A stretch of 64,000 bases of DNA from Paenirhodobacter ferrireducens (GTDB lineage: Bacteria; Pseudomonadota; Alphaproteobacteria; Rhodobacterales; Rhodobacteraceae). The notes under the pieces were generated by a model. It made no database searches, was not told the DNA's origin, and worked only from the letters and a program-made list of their open reading frames with translations. The DNA is taken from assembly GCF_004022265.1 (NCBI RefSeq), contig NZ_SAVB01000007.1, forward strand, positions 117,950-181,949, in the 5' to 3' direction. The position numbers and the translations under genes were made by a program. Of this stretch, positions 26,934 through 35,505 are shown one piece after another (positions within the stretch are counted from its first letter, which is position 1; each line of letters starts with the position of its first letter).

Positions 26934-28733
26934 TCAGCGCCGTGCCGGGCGGCGCAGGCCGTATTGCTCGAGCTTGAGATAGAGCGTCGAGCGCGCGATG
27001 CCGAGCCGGCGCGCGGCGCGGCTGAGGTTGCCGTCCGCCTCGGCCACGGCTCGCAGGATCGCGGCCTTTTCGCTGTCATGCAGGCGTGGCGCCGGCGGCG
27101 CTGTGCTCGCGCGGATGTCGGCGCGCAGATCGCCCGGGCCGATCACCCGCACCCCGCCCTCGCTGCGCTCGGTCTCGAGCGCGGCGATCAGGTCGCGCAT
27201 CTCCCACAGGTTGCCGGGCCAGTCGTAGCGGCGCAGCGCCTCGAGTGCGACCGGGCTGAAGCGCAGCGGGCGCAGCCCGGCCGGGGCGCAGAGCCGGGCG
27301 AAATGCTGCACCAGCGGGCCGATCTCGTCGCGCCGCTCGGCGAGGGACGGCAGGCGCAGCACCGCCCCCGCGCAGCGCAGCTGCAGCTCGCGCGACAGCG
27401 TGCCCTGCCGCACCGCCTCGGCGAGTGGCGCGCTGGCAAGCGCGATCAGCCGGACCGGGGTCGCGCTGCGCTCGGTCAGCCGTTCGAGCAGCTGGGCAAG
27501 CAGCGGCTGCGCCTCGGGCGGGGTGCGCGCGGGTTCGCTCAGGCACAGCGTGCCGCCGCGCGTGCCCTGGGTGAGCGGCCCGCTGCCCGCACGCAGATCG
27601 GCGCGGAGGCTCTCGGCCTCGAGGGCGCTGCAGTCGAGTGTCTCGAACGGTCGTCCGGGGCCGCCGCAGGCCGCGTGCAGGGCGCGGGCGAGGGTGCTCT
27701 TGCCGGTGCCCGGCGCGCCCTCGAGGGTCAGGGCGATGGCGCGCTCGTGGAACTTCCGGGCCGAGGCGCAGAGCGGCGCAAGGGCGGGGCTTGCCGCCGC
27801 GATCCGCGCCAGCGTCAGCCCGTCTGCCGCGCCGCGCCCGGGCCGGCGCGCGGTGGGCGGCAGCGTCACCACAAGGCCGAGCGGCGCGCCGGGGCGGCCC
27901 AGAAGATCGACATCGGCGCCGGGCAGCCGGTCGCGCAGCAAGGTCGCGGCCTGTGCCGCATCGCCCTCGCGCGCCGCGGCGAGGCGGCGCAGCGTCTCGG
28001 GCGCGGGCAGGCCGCTGTGCGCGGCGCAATCCGCAAAGGCCTCACTCGCCCAGACCAGCCGGCCGAAGCGGTCGAGCAGCATCATCTCGTCGCCCTGCCG
28101 GCGCGGTCGGCTGGCGAGAAGCTGCTCGATCAGTGCTCGGTGCATGCGCTGATCGGTGTCGCGCAGCGTGCCCTCGATCTGCGCGGCAAGCGCCGTAGCA
28201 AGCGCGCCGGCCGTGCCGAACCCCGCCCCCGGCGTGCCGGAAATGTCGACCACCCCCAGAAGCGTGCCGTCGAGCGGATCGTGCAGCGGCACCGCGGCGC
28301 AGGCCCAGTGCCGGATCGCGGTGCAGAAATGCTCGTCATCGCTGATCGTCACCGGCTGGCGCAGGTGCAGCGCGGTGCCGATCGCATTGGTGCCGATCGC
28401 GCTTTCGCTCCAGCAGCCGCCGGGTTGCAGGTTGTTGCGCTCGCCCCGGCGCCGGCCCTGCAGGCCGCCGACCGCCTCCATCACCACCCCGCCCGTGTCG
28501 CACAGCAGCAGGAGCGCGTCGCTGCCGTCGAGCATCCCCCGCGTGCGGTCGAGCAGGCCAGCCGCCGCCGCGCGCAGCCGGTCGTTGCCGCCGAGAATGC
28601 GGCTGAACTCGTCGCTCCCGACGCTTGGGGCATGGGTGCGCGCATCAAGCCCGCCCGCGCCCTGCGAGCGCAGCCACGAGCACAGCACCAGATCGCGCTT
28701 GGTGCTGCCCCGCTGTCTGGGGGTGCGGTTCAT
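26934..28733 (-). CDS. AcoR-like GAF/AAA+/Fis regulator lacking the GAFTGA loop
   Basis: A 599-residue protein. A GAF domain is at about 60-195 (NNLQPGGCWSESAIGTNAIGTAL, then HWACAAVPLHDPLDGTLLGVVDISG, typical of AcoR), a PAS-like region at about 210-290, an AAA+ domain with Walker A EGAPGTGKST (about 338-347), and a C-terminal Fis-type HTH (ILRAVAEADGNLSRAARRLGIARSTLYLKL). Where sigma-54 activators have GAFTGA (about 370-392) there is only LRADLRAGSGPLTQG, and Walker B is GTLCLSE and not LxDE. It therefore probably does not activate sigma-54 polymerase and may work with sigma-70. The gene lies upstream of the alcohol dehydrogenase. Confidence 0.87.
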   Translation of the reverse strand: MNRTPRQRGSTKRDLVLCSWLRSQGAGGLDARTHAPSVGSDEFSRILGGNDRLRAAAAGLLDRTRGMLDGSDALLLLCDTGGVVMEAVGGLQGRRRGERNNLQPGGCWSESAIGTNAIGTALHLRQPVTISDDEHFCTAIRHWACAAVPLHDPLDGTLLGVVDISGTPGAGFGTAGALATALAAQIEGTLRDTDQRMHRALIEQLLASRPRRQGDEMMLLDRFGRLVWASEAFADCAAHSGLPAPETLRRLAAAREGDAAQAATLLRDRLPGADVDLLGRPGAPLGLVVTLPPTARRPGRGAADGLTLARIAAASPALAPLCASARKFHERAIALTLEGAPGTGKSTLARALHAACGGPGRPFETLDCSALEAESLRADLRAGSGPLTQGTRGGTLCLSEPARTPPEAQPLLAQLLERLTERSATPVRLIALASAPLAEAVRQGTLSRELQLRCAGAVLRLPSLAERRDEIGPLVQHFARLCAPAGLRPLRFSPVALEALRRYDWPGNLWEMRDLIAALETERSEGGVRVIGPGDLRADIRASTAPPAPRLHDSEKAAILRAVAEADGNLSRAARRLGIARSTLYLKLEQYGLRRPARR

Positions 28734-28818
28734 CGGGTTCCTCCGGCCTCCTCGAGCCTGAGGCCAGATTTGGCGGGTGCGGCGCGACTGTCAAGCAAGG
28801 CGCGCGGGCGCGGGGGGC

Positions 28819-29460
28819 TCAGAGCAGGCAGACCGCAGCGGTGGCAAGGCCCAGAAACAGGCACAGCGGCGTGTACAGGCCGGTGTCGAGCAGCGCGAAG
28901 AGCGATTGCCGCCGGGTCTTGAACAGGCCGAGATACTGGCGCTCGCCCACGGCCCGCGCGATCAGCGCCAGCGCAAGGAGCAGGCCGCCCGGCAAAAGCA
29001 GGGCGGCGGGGAAGGGGCCGGGCAGGCCGAGCGCCTGTTGCGCGACAAGCCCGCTTGCGCCCGCAAGGGCCAGCGCCACGGCGGCGGTGCCGATCCGCCC
29101 GGGCCGGAACAGCGGCGTGCCGTCGTCGCGCTCGGGGATCACCGCGCGCAGCCCCCGCGTGCCGGCAAGCGCCCACCAGCCATGGAGCGCCGCAATCGCC
29201 ATCAGGATCGTCGCGGCGGTCGTGCCGAGGAGCCCGGCGAGCCGCGGCGCGGCGGGGGCCTGTGGTGCTGCGGCCAGAATCGACACGATCCCTGCGCCGG
29301 CCAGCAGCAGCGCCGAGGCGAGGTGCCAGCCAAGGCGCAGCCCGCGCGGGGTGCCCGGCGGAAGGCCATCGGGCGCGCGCAGACGCCGTTCCCCCTGCAC
29401 GGAATGCGCGAGGGCGATCGTTGCGACGAGGGCAGAGGCCAGAAGCAGACGCCAGTCCAT
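28819..29460 (-). CDS. Integral membrane protein, DUF3995-like
   Basis: A 213-residue protein with about six hydrophobic segments. The N-terminal half starts MDWRLLLASALVATIALAHS with VQGERRL. The second half has an IGTAAVALALAGASGLV helix and the ending FKTRRQSLFALLDTGLYTPLCLFLGL, which resembles DUF3995 proteins. The function is unknown. It is divergent from a TetR regulator, and both start codons flank twin palindromic operators, so it is almost certainly that regulator's target. Confidence 0.75.
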   Translation of the reverse strand: MDWRLLLASALVATIALAHSVQGERRLRAPDGLPPGTPRGLRLGWHLASALLLAGAGIVSILAAAPQAPAAPRLAGLLGTTAATILMAIAALHGWWALAGTRGLRAVIPERDDGTPLFRPGRIGTAAVALALAGASGLVAQQALGLPGPFPAALLLPGGLLLALALIARAVGERQYLGLFKTRRQSLFALLDTGLYTPLCLFLGLATAAVCLL

Positions 29461-29465
29461 GAATA

Positions 29466-29487
29466 CACCATACGGTTGCGTATGGTG
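29466..29487. promoter_or_regulatory. TetR-type operator, copy 1
   Basis: Perfect 9-bp arms CACCATACG (29466-29474) and CGTATGGTG (29479-29487) around GTTG, only 5 bp from the start codon of the membrane-protein gene. The core ATACG-N4-CGTAT recurs in copy 2. Confidence 0.75.
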
Positions 29488-29513
29488 CAGGCGTAGCGCA
29501 AGGACTTGCCCGG

Positions 29514-29535
29514 GTCAATACGGCACCGTATGGTG
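29514..29535. promoter_or_regulatory. TetR-type operator, copy 2
   Basis: The core ATACG-GCAC-CGTAT with right arm CGTATGGTG is identical to copy 1, while the left outer arm has diverged. It ends 5 bp before the TetR ATG at 29541. The centres of the two copies are 48 bp apart, so both divergent promoters can be repressed. Confidence 0.75.
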
Positions 29536-29540
29536 TGCTC

Positions 29541-30083
29541 ATGGAGCGTCTCGATCGTCAGTCATGGGTGGATGCGGGGCTGGCCGCGCTGGCGCAGGGC
29601 GGGCTTGCGGCGGTGCGCGTCGAGCTGCTGGCGAAGCGGCTTTCGGTCACCAAGGGCAGTTTCTACTGGCATTTCCCGGGGCGTGAGGCATTGCTGGCGG
29701 CGATGCTCGAGGTCTGGGAACAGCGCCAGACCGGCGCGGTGATCGCCGCGGTCGAGGCGGCGGGCGGCCCGCCCGAGGAGCGGCTGGCGCGGCTTTCGGC
29801 GGCGCTGAGCGGGCTCGATCTGCGGCTCGAGGCGGCGATGCGGGGCTGGGGGGCGGCCGATGCGCAGGTGCGCGCGGCGCTCGGGCGCGCCGATGCGCGG
29901 CGCTGCGCCTATCTGCAGGGGCTGATCGAAAGCGCCGGGGTGCCGCCCGAGCCCGCCCGGGCCCGGGCCCGCCTCGTCTATTTCGCGCTGATCGGCGAGA
30001 TCGCGAGCGGGGCGGAGGACTGGCTCGCCCCGCATCAGGCGGCGATGGCGCTGAACGCGCCGATGCTGCTGCGCTGGCCCTGA
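29541..30083 (+). CDS. TetR-family transcriptional repressor
   Basis: A 180-residue TetR-family protein. The N-terminal HTH reads LDRQSWVDAGLAALAQGGLAAVRVELLAKRLSVTKGSFYWHF (YWHF signature). The C-terminal ligand domain is poorly conserved and rich in Ala and Arg. A GTG two codons earlier (29535) could also start it, but the ATG at 29541 leaves operator copy 2 outside the gene. It is divergent from the DUF3995-like membrane protein. The ligand is unknown. Confidence 0.88.
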   Translation: MERLDRQSWVDAGLAALAQGGLAAVRVELLAKRLSVTKGSFYWHFPGREALLAAMLEVWEQRQTGAVIAAVEAAGGPPEERLARLSAALSGLDLRLEAAMRGWGAADAQVRAALGRADARRCAYLQGLIESAGVPPEPARARARLVYFALIGEIASGAEDWLAPHQAAMALNAPMLLRWP

Positions 30084-30100
30084 GCGGGGCGGCAGCCTGT

Positions 30101-30826
30101 TCAGGCGAGAATCATCGCCACGACCGGCGCCATCAGCACGTTGAGGATGCCCACGAGCACCATCACGAGGCCGGCGATTGCGCCCTCGGCCGAGCCGATC
30201 TGATGCGCGCGCGCCGTGCCCGCGCCATGCGCGCCCATGCCGAAGAGCGCGCCGCGTGCCAGCGCCGAGGCGAAGGGCAGGCGGGCGAGGATCATGTCGC
30301 CGAGCGCCGCACCGGTGATACCGGTGATCACCACGAAGACCGCCGTCAGGTCCGGCACGCCACCGATGTCGCCCGAGACCTCCATCGCGAAGGGGGTGCT
30401 GATCGAGCGCGGCACCAGGCTCAGCCGCAGCGCCTCGTCGAGGCCGAGCAGCGAGGCCAGGCCCCAGCTGGTGACGATCGCGGTCAGGCTGCCGGCGATC
30501 ATGCCCACCAGCAGCACCGGCCAGTGCCGGCGGATCAAGACGCGCTGTTCGTAGATCGGCACCGCGAAGGCGACGGTCGCCGGGCCCAGCAGCAGCACCA
30601 GCCAATGGGTCCAGCGCATGTAGTCGCGATAGCTGACATGCAGCGCCAGCACCGCTGCGGCGACCAGCACCGGCGCCACCGCAAGCGGCATCAGCCACCA
30701 ATGCGTCCAGCGCCGGTAGATCTGCTTGGCGATCGCATAGGAGCCGATCGTCAGCACCGACCACAGCAGCACATTCGCGCCGGTCAGCGCCATCGGATCG
30801 AGCGTGGCAAGGGAAAGATCAGGCAT
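30101..30826 (-). CDS. lrgB: LrgB/CidB-family membrane protein
   Basis: A 241-residue protein with about six or seven membrane segments and the LrgB signature SLVPRSISTPFAMEVSGDIGG followed by VPDLTAVFVVITGITGA and RGALFGMGAHGAGTARAHQIG. LrgAB/CidAB proteins are holin/antiholin-like, and in several bacteria are linked to export or import of pyruvate, acetate or related small acids. The gene overlaps the lrgA end by 8 bp. Confidence 0.9.
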   Translation of the reverse strand: MPDLSLATLDPMALTGANVLLWSVLTIGSYAIAKQIYRRWTHWWLMPLAVAPVLVAAAVLALHVSYRDYMRWTHWLVLLLGPATVAFAVPIYEQRVLIRRHWPVLLVGMIAGSLTAIVTSWGLASLLGLDEALRLSLVPRSISTPFAMEVSGDIGGVPDLTAVFVVITGITGAALGDMILARLPFASALARGALFGMGAHGAGTARAHQIGSAEGAIAGLVMVLVGILNVLMAPVVAMILA

Positions 30827-31211
30827 GGCGGGACATCCAGCGCGAGCAGCCCTCGACGGCGAGCGCGGTCGACACCATCACCGAGATCGTGCTGACCAGG
30901 ATGACGGCAAGGATCTTCAGCCCGATCAGGCCGAAGAACTCGCGATGGCCGAGAACGGCAAGCACCGCGGGCACGAAGAACAGAAGCATCTCGGCCAGGA
31001 ACCAGCTGGTTCCCCGCCGCAGGCTGAGGGCGCTGAGCCGGCGGCTGAGCAGCAGCGCGAGCAGCAGCGCAAGGCCGAGGATGCCCCCCGGCAGCGGCAC
31101 GCCCGAGGCGACGGCCAGCGCCGTGCCAAGGCCCCAGAAGACCAGCACCGCCCCGATCTGCAGCGCCGTGCTGCGGTGCAGCCGCTTTGAAACAGCATAG
31201 TGAGTCGACAT
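30819..31211 (-). CDS. lrgA: LrgA/CidA-family membrane protein
   Basis: A 130-residue protein with four hydrophobic helices, of the typical size and pattern of LrgA/CidA. Conserved segments are VPLPGGILGLALLLALLL and ETLLFFVP-like FLAEMLLFFVPAVLAVL. It is the partner of lrgB, the first gene of the pair, and divergent from a LysR regulator 94 bp away, the common arrangement for CidR-type control. Confidence 0.88.
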   Translation of the reverse strand: MSTHYAVSKRLHRSTALQIGAVLVFWGLGTALAVASGVPLPGGILGLALLLALLLSRRLSALSLRRGTSWFLAEMLLFFVPAVLAVLGHREFFGLIGLKILAVILVSTISVMVSTALAVEGCSRWMSRHA

Positions 31212-31305
31212 CGCGGCCCTCCTTTCGATCGCTCTTATCTAGGGAAGGGCTTGCCATGAGTGAAATGAATTGATTGACTGAAAACTATTCCAAAGGAGAA
31301 TGCTG

Positions 31306-32205
31306 ATGGAATTCCGGCCGCTGCGCATGTTCGTCGAGGTTGTCCGCCAGGGCGGGTTCTCGCAGGCCGCGCGCGAGGTGAACGCGACGCAATCGACGAT
31401 CAGCAAGGCGGTGAAGCAGCTCGAGGACGAGATCGGCGTGCCGCTGCTTGACCGGATCGGGCATCGCAGCGTGCTGACCACGGCGGGCGAGATCGTCTAT
31501 CGCCGCGGCGTGCGGTTGCTCGCGGACCGTGACGACCTGCTGGCGGAACTGGACGACCTGCGCGGGCTCGGGCGTGGCGTGCTGCGGCTCGGCCTGCCGC
31601 CGATCGGCTCGAGCACGCTTTTCGCGCCGCTCTTCGCCACCTACCGGCAGCGCTATCCCGGTGTCGAGGTGCAGCTGACCGAGCATGGCAGTGACCGGCT
31701 CGAGGAAAGCCTGCGCGCGGGCGAGATCGACTTTGCCGGCGCGCTTCTGCCGACCTCGGAGGATTTCGAGGTGCAGCTCGTGCGGCGCGAACCGCTGGTG
31801 GCGCTGTTGCCGCCCGGCCATCCGCTCGCCCGGCGGCGGCGGATCGCGCTGGCCGAGCTGCGCGAGACCCCCTTCATCATGTTCGAGAGCGGCTTCGCGC
31901 TGCATCGAGTGATCCTCGATGCCTGCCGCCGGGCCGAGCTCGAACCGAAGGTGGTGGCGGTCAGCAGCCAGATCGACTTCATGGTGAAACTGGTCGCGGC
32001 GGGGATGGGCACCACCTTCCTGCCGCGGATGATCGCGTTGCAGCGCGCCGGCAAGGCGGTGCGCTGCGTGCCGCTGAGCGAGCCGGGCACCGATTGGGTG
32101 ATGGCGATGGTCTGGCGCCGCGGTGCCTATCTGTCGGCCGCGGCGCAGGCCTGGCTCGATCTGGTGCGCGGCTATGACTGGGGCGAGCCGGCCGAGCTGC
32201 CCTGA
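31306..32205 (+). CDS. LysR-family regulator, probable regulator of lrgAB
   Basis: A 299-residue LysR-type regulator. The HTH is MFVEVVRQGGFSQAAREVNATQSTISKAVKQLE. The effector domain starts RLGLPPIGSSTLFAPLF, a pattern seen in CidR/YwbI-type proteins. The ATG at 31306 is preferred to 31300 because the AAAGGAG ribosome-binding site is then 7 nt away. It is divergent from lrgA. The AT-rich region between (TGAATTGATTGACTGAAAACTATTCC split over about 31265-31291) is the likely binding region. Confidence 0.88.
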   Translation: MEFRPLRMFVEVVRQGGFSQAAREVNATQSTISKAVKQLEDEIGVPLLDRIGHRSVLTTAGEIVYRRGVRLLADRDDLLAELDDLRGLGRGVLRLGLPPIGSSTLFAPLFATYRQRYPGVEVQLTEHGSDRLEESLRAGEIDFAGALLPTSEDFEVQLVRREPLVALLPPGHPLARRRRIALAELRETPFIMFESGFALHRVILDACRRAELEPKVVAVSSQIDFMVKLVAAGMGTTFLPRMIALQRAGKAVRCVPLSEPGTDWVMAMVWRRGAYLSAAAQAWLDLVRGYDWGEPAELP

Positions 32206-32274
32206 GCCCGCCCGCAGGGCTTGACCGCGCCGGCGCGGGCGGGTCTTGTCCCGGGCAAGAGAGGGAGCCCCCGC

Positions 32275-33177
32275 ATGGCCTTCACCATCCGCCAGCTGCG
32301 CTATTTCATCGCCGCCGCCGAAAGCGGCACGGTCTCGGGGGCGGCGCTGGCGCTGTCGATCTCGCAATCGGCGGTGACCGAGGCGATCCGCGATCTCGAG
32401 GCAGACCTGGGCGTGGCGCTCTTCACGCGTCACCCGCGCGGGCTCGAGATCACGCAGAAGGGGCACCAGTTCCTGCGCCACGCTCAAGGGATTCTGGCCA
32501 GCATCGCCGATGCGCGGCAGGCGGTGGTGTCCGACGCCGAAAAGCTTGGCGGCTCGTTGCATGTCGGCGTGACCTCGCTGGTCGCGGGCTATGTGCTGTC
32601 CGATATCCTGGCCCGGTTTCGCCGGGCGAACCCCAATGTCGATGTCACCGCGCTCGAGGACAGCGGCGATTACCTCGAACACCTGCTGATCGGCGGCGAG
32701 CTGGACGTGGCGGTGATGGTGACCTCGGCGCTGCGCGACCGGATGGCGCTGCAGACCGAGATCCTCGAGGTTTCGCCCTATCAGCTGTGGCTGCCGAATG
32801 GCCACCGGCTGACCGAGGCGACCTCGGTCGCGATCGAGGATCTGGTGGGCGAGCCGATGATCATGCTGCGCCTCGACGAGATCGAGGAGGCGACGCGGGG
32901 CCTTTTGAGCGCCCTTGGCGCCCGCCCGCGCGTGGCCTTCCGCACCCGGTCGGTCGAGGCGGTGCGCTCGCTCGTTGCGACGGGGGCGGGAATCGCCCTT
33001 CTGCCCGAGCTCGTCTATCGCCGCTGGTCGCTCGAAGGCGACCGGATCGTCTCGCGCGATGTCTCGGGCAAGCTGCCGGTGGTGCAGGTGGGCGTGGTCT
33101 GGCGCAAGGGCGCGCCCCTTCCCGAGACCGCGCGCGAATTTATCCGCGCCGCGCAAAGCTATTCGGCGCAACGATAA
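32275..33177 (+). CDS. LysR-family regulator, probable regulator of the polyamine transport operon
   Basis: A 300-residue LysR-type regulator. The HTH is YFIAAAESGTVSGAALALSISQSAVTEAIRDLE. The effector domain, from GSLHVGVTSLVAGYVLSDIL, resembles regulators placed next to amine or amino-acid transporters. It is co-directional with the ABC operon starting at 33294, and a 17-bp LysR-type box lies between them. Control of that operon is inferred from position. Confidence 0.85.
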   Translation: MAFTIRQLRYFIAAAESGTVSGAALALSISQSAVTEAIRDLEADLGVALFTRHPRGLEITQKGHQFLRHAQGILASIADARQAVVSDAEKLGGSLHVGVTSLVAGYVLSDILARFRRANPNVDVTALEDSGDYLEHLLIGGELDVAVMVTSALRDRMALQTEILEVSPYQLWLPNGHRLTEATSVAIEDLVGEPMIMLRLDEIEEATRGLLSALGARPRVAFRTRSVEAVRSLVATGAGIALLPELVYRRWSLEGDRIVSRDVSGKLPVVQVGVVWRKGAPLPETAREFIRAAQSYSAQR

Positions 33178-33184
33178 ATTTCGG

Positions 33185-33201
33185 TATCGACTTTTCCGAT
33201 A
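33185..33201. promoter_or_regulatory. Candidate LysR box
   Basis: TATCGACTTTTCCGATA: 5-bp inverted arms TATCG/CGATA with 7 bp between, fitting the T-N11-A rule of LysR sites. It lies between the LysR gene stop and the binding-protein gene, about 95 bp before the latter's start. Confidence 0.5.
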
Positions 33202-33293
33202 GTGCGCTTCTGTCAATTGAATTTGCGAAAACGTGCCATCTCCATCACGCTTCCGTGCGAGGGGCCGCGATGTGCCCCAAGACAACAGGGAAC

Positions 33294-34454
33294 ATGCGGA
33301 TGAAAAAGCTTCTGAACCTCTGCGCCTCGGGGATCGCCCTCGGTGCCGCGCTGGCAGTGCCGGCGCAGGCCGAGATGCTGAAGGAACTGGGCAAGCCCGA
33401 GGGCGCGCTGTCGATCGTCGCCTGGCCGGGCTATATCGAGCGCGGCGAGACCGACCCGGCCTATGACTGGGTCACGAAGTTCGAGGAAAAGACCGGCTGC
33501 AAGGTCGAGGTGAAGACCGCCGGCACCTCCGATGAAATGGTCTCGCTGATGAACCAGGGGGGCTTCGACCTGGTGACGGCTTCGGGCGATGCCTCGCTGC
33601 GGCTGATCGCGGGCGGCAAGGTGCAGCCGGTCAATATCGATCTGATCCCCGACTGGAAGCGCGTCGACGACCGGCTGAAGGATGCCCCCTGGCACACCGT
33701 CGACGGCACCCATTATGGCGTGCCCTTCATGTGGGGCCCGAACGTGCTGATGTACAACACCGAGGTGTTCAAGACCGCGCCCGACAGCTGGGATGTCGTG
33801 TTCAACGAACAGACGCTCCCCGACGGCAAGTCGAACAGGGGCCGGGTGCAGGCCTATGACGGCCCGATCTACATCGCCGATGCCGCGATGTATCTGAAGG
33901 CGCACAAGCCCGAGCTCGGCATCGAGAACCCCTACGAGCTGAACGAGGACCAGTATGCCGCCGCGCTTGAACTCCTGAAGGGCCAGCGCCAGCTCGTCTC
34001 GCGCTACTGGCATGACGCGATGGTGCAGATCGACGACTTCAAGAACGAGGGCGTCGTCGCCTCCTCGGCCTGGCCGTTCCAGGTCAACCTGCTGAAGGCC
34101 GACGGCGCGCCGGTGGCCTCGGTGGTGCCGAAGGAAGGCGCCTCGGGCTGGGCCGACACGCTGATGCTGCACTCGGACGCCAAGCACCCGACCTGCGCCT
34201 ATCTGTGGATGGAGCATTCGCTGAACTCGAACCTGCAGTCGGATCTGTCCGTGTGGTTCGGCGCCGTGCCCTCAGTTCCCGAGGCCTGCACCGACAAGTC
34301 GGGGATGCAGACCGCCGAGGGCTGCGACGCGAACGGGCTGAAGGACTTCGACAAGATCTGGTTCTGGCGCACCCCCACCTCGAAATGCGAGGCCGGCGGC
34401 TGCGTGCCCTATCACCGCTGGGTGTCCGACTACATCGCCGTGATGGGCGGCTGA
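33294..34454 (+). CDS. ydcS: Periplasmic polyamine-type substrate-binding protein (PotD/YdcS family)
   Basis: A 386-residue secreted binding protein, with a signal peptide ending VPAQAE (about residue 27). The mature part starts like PotD-type proteins: ALSIVAWPGYIERGETDPAYDWV, then TSDEMVSLMNQGGFDLVTASGD and VPFMWGPNVLMYNTEVF. Several Cys pairs near the C-terminus are notable. It belongs to the YdcS-like branch that accompanies aminobutyraldehyde dehydrogenases, so putrescine or spermidine is the likely ligand. ATGs at 33294 and 33300 are both possible; the first is used. Confidence 0.88.
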   Translation: MRMKKLLNLCASGIALGAALAVPAQAEMLKELGKPEGALSIVAWPGYIERGETDPAYDWVTKFEEKTGCKVEVKTAGTSDEMVSLMNQGGFDLVTASGDASLRLIAGGKVQPVNIDLIPDWKRVDDRLKDAPWHTVDGTHYGVPFMWGPNVLMYNTEVFKTAPDSWDVVFNEQTLPDGKSNRGRVQAYDGPIYIADAAMYLKAHKPELGIENPYELNEDQYAAALELLKGQRQLVSRYWHDAMVQIDDFKNEGVVASSAWPFQVNLLKADGAPVASVVPKEGASGWADTLMLHSDAKHPTCAYLWMEHSLNSNLQSDLSVWFGAVPSVPEACTDKSGMQTAEGCDANGLKDFDKIWFWRTPTSKCEAGGCVPYHRWVSDYIAVMGG

Positions 34455-34521
34455 TCCGCCCTGCGCCCGGGCGGTGACGCCCGGGCCCTCCTTCCTGACT
34501 TCCTCCCCTGAAAGACCAAGC

Positions 34522-35505
34522 ATGACCCAAGCTGTGAGTTTCCGCGGCGTCTGTCGGCATTTCGGCATCGTCCGGGCCGTCGATGGCGTTGACCTCGACA
34601 TCGCCGATGGCGAGTTCTTCGCCATGCTGGGGCCCTCGGGTTCCGGCAAGACCACCTGTCTGCGCCTGATCGCGGGCTTCGAGCAGCCGACCGCCGGCCA
34701 TATCGAGATCTATGGCGAGCGGGCCGAGGGCGTGCCGCCCTACCGGCGCAACGTCAACACCGTGTTCCAGAACTATGCGCTCTTCCCGCACATGGACGTG
34801 CGCGACAACGTCGCCTTTGGGCTGCGGGTGAAGGGCGTGGGCCGGGCCGAGCGCAATCGCGCCGCCGAGGAGGCGCTCGAGCTGGTGGAACTCGCAGGCT
34901 ATGGCGACCGCCGTGCGGGGGCGCTTTCGGGCGGTCAGCGGCAGCGCGTGGCGCTTGCCCGCGCGCTCGTCAACAAGCCGCGCGTGCTGCTTCTGGACGA
35001 GCCGCTCGGCGCGCTTGACCTGAAGCTCCGCGAGCAGATGCAGGAGGAGCTGCGCCGGCTGCAACGCGCCCTTGGCATGACCTTCGTCTTCGTCACCCAT
35101 GACCAGGAAGAGGCGCTGTCGATGGCCGACCGCGTCGCGGTCTTCGCGCATGGCACGATCCAGCAGGTCGGCACCCCCGAAGAGATCTACCGCCGCCCGG
35201 CAAGCCGCTTCGTCGCCGATTTCGTCGGCTCCTCGAACGTGCTGCCGGCCGAGTTCGTCGGCGCCGGCCCCGCCGGCCGCTGGGCCAGCCTGCGCCCCGA
35301 GGACATCCGCCTCGATCCCGCCGGCCGCGAGGCCCGGGTCACCGCGCGCGCCTATCACGGCCGGGTGGTCAAGCTTGGCCTCGAGCTGGACGGCCAGGCG
35401 CTGACCGCGCTCGTCTCGCCCGCCGAGACCCTGCCCGAACCCGGCCAGACCGCCCGCATCGGCTGGGATCCGGCGAAGGTGCATGTGATGGAGCACGGCG
35501 CATGA
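34522..35505 (+). CDS. ydcT: Polyamine-type ABC transporter ATPase (PotA/YdcT family)
   Basis: A 327-residue ABC ATPase with Walker A GPSGSGKTT, the signature LSGGQRQRVALARAL, Walker B VLLLDEPLGALD and the switch histidine in FVTHDQEEAL. A C-terminal TOBE-type domain (about 240-327, LRPEDIRL...) is present, as in spermidine/putrescine and other MOI-type importers. Its stop overlaps the start of the first permease as ATGA. Confidence 0.92.
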   Translation: MTQAVSFRGVCRHFGIVRAVDGVDLDIADGEFFAMLGPSGSGKTTCLRLIAGFEQPTAGHIEIYGERAEGVPPYRRNVNTVFQNYALFPHMDVRDNVAFGLRVKGVGRAERNRAAEEALELVELAGYGDRRAGALSGGQRQRVALARALVNKPRVLLLDEPLGALDLKLREQMQEELRRLQRALGMTFVFVTHDQEEALSMADRVAVFAHGTIQQVGTPEEIYRRPASRFVADFVGSSNVLPAEFVGAGPAGRWASLRPEDIRLDPAGREARVTARAYHGRVVKLGLELDGQALTALVSPAETLPEPGQTARIGWDPAKVHVMEHGA

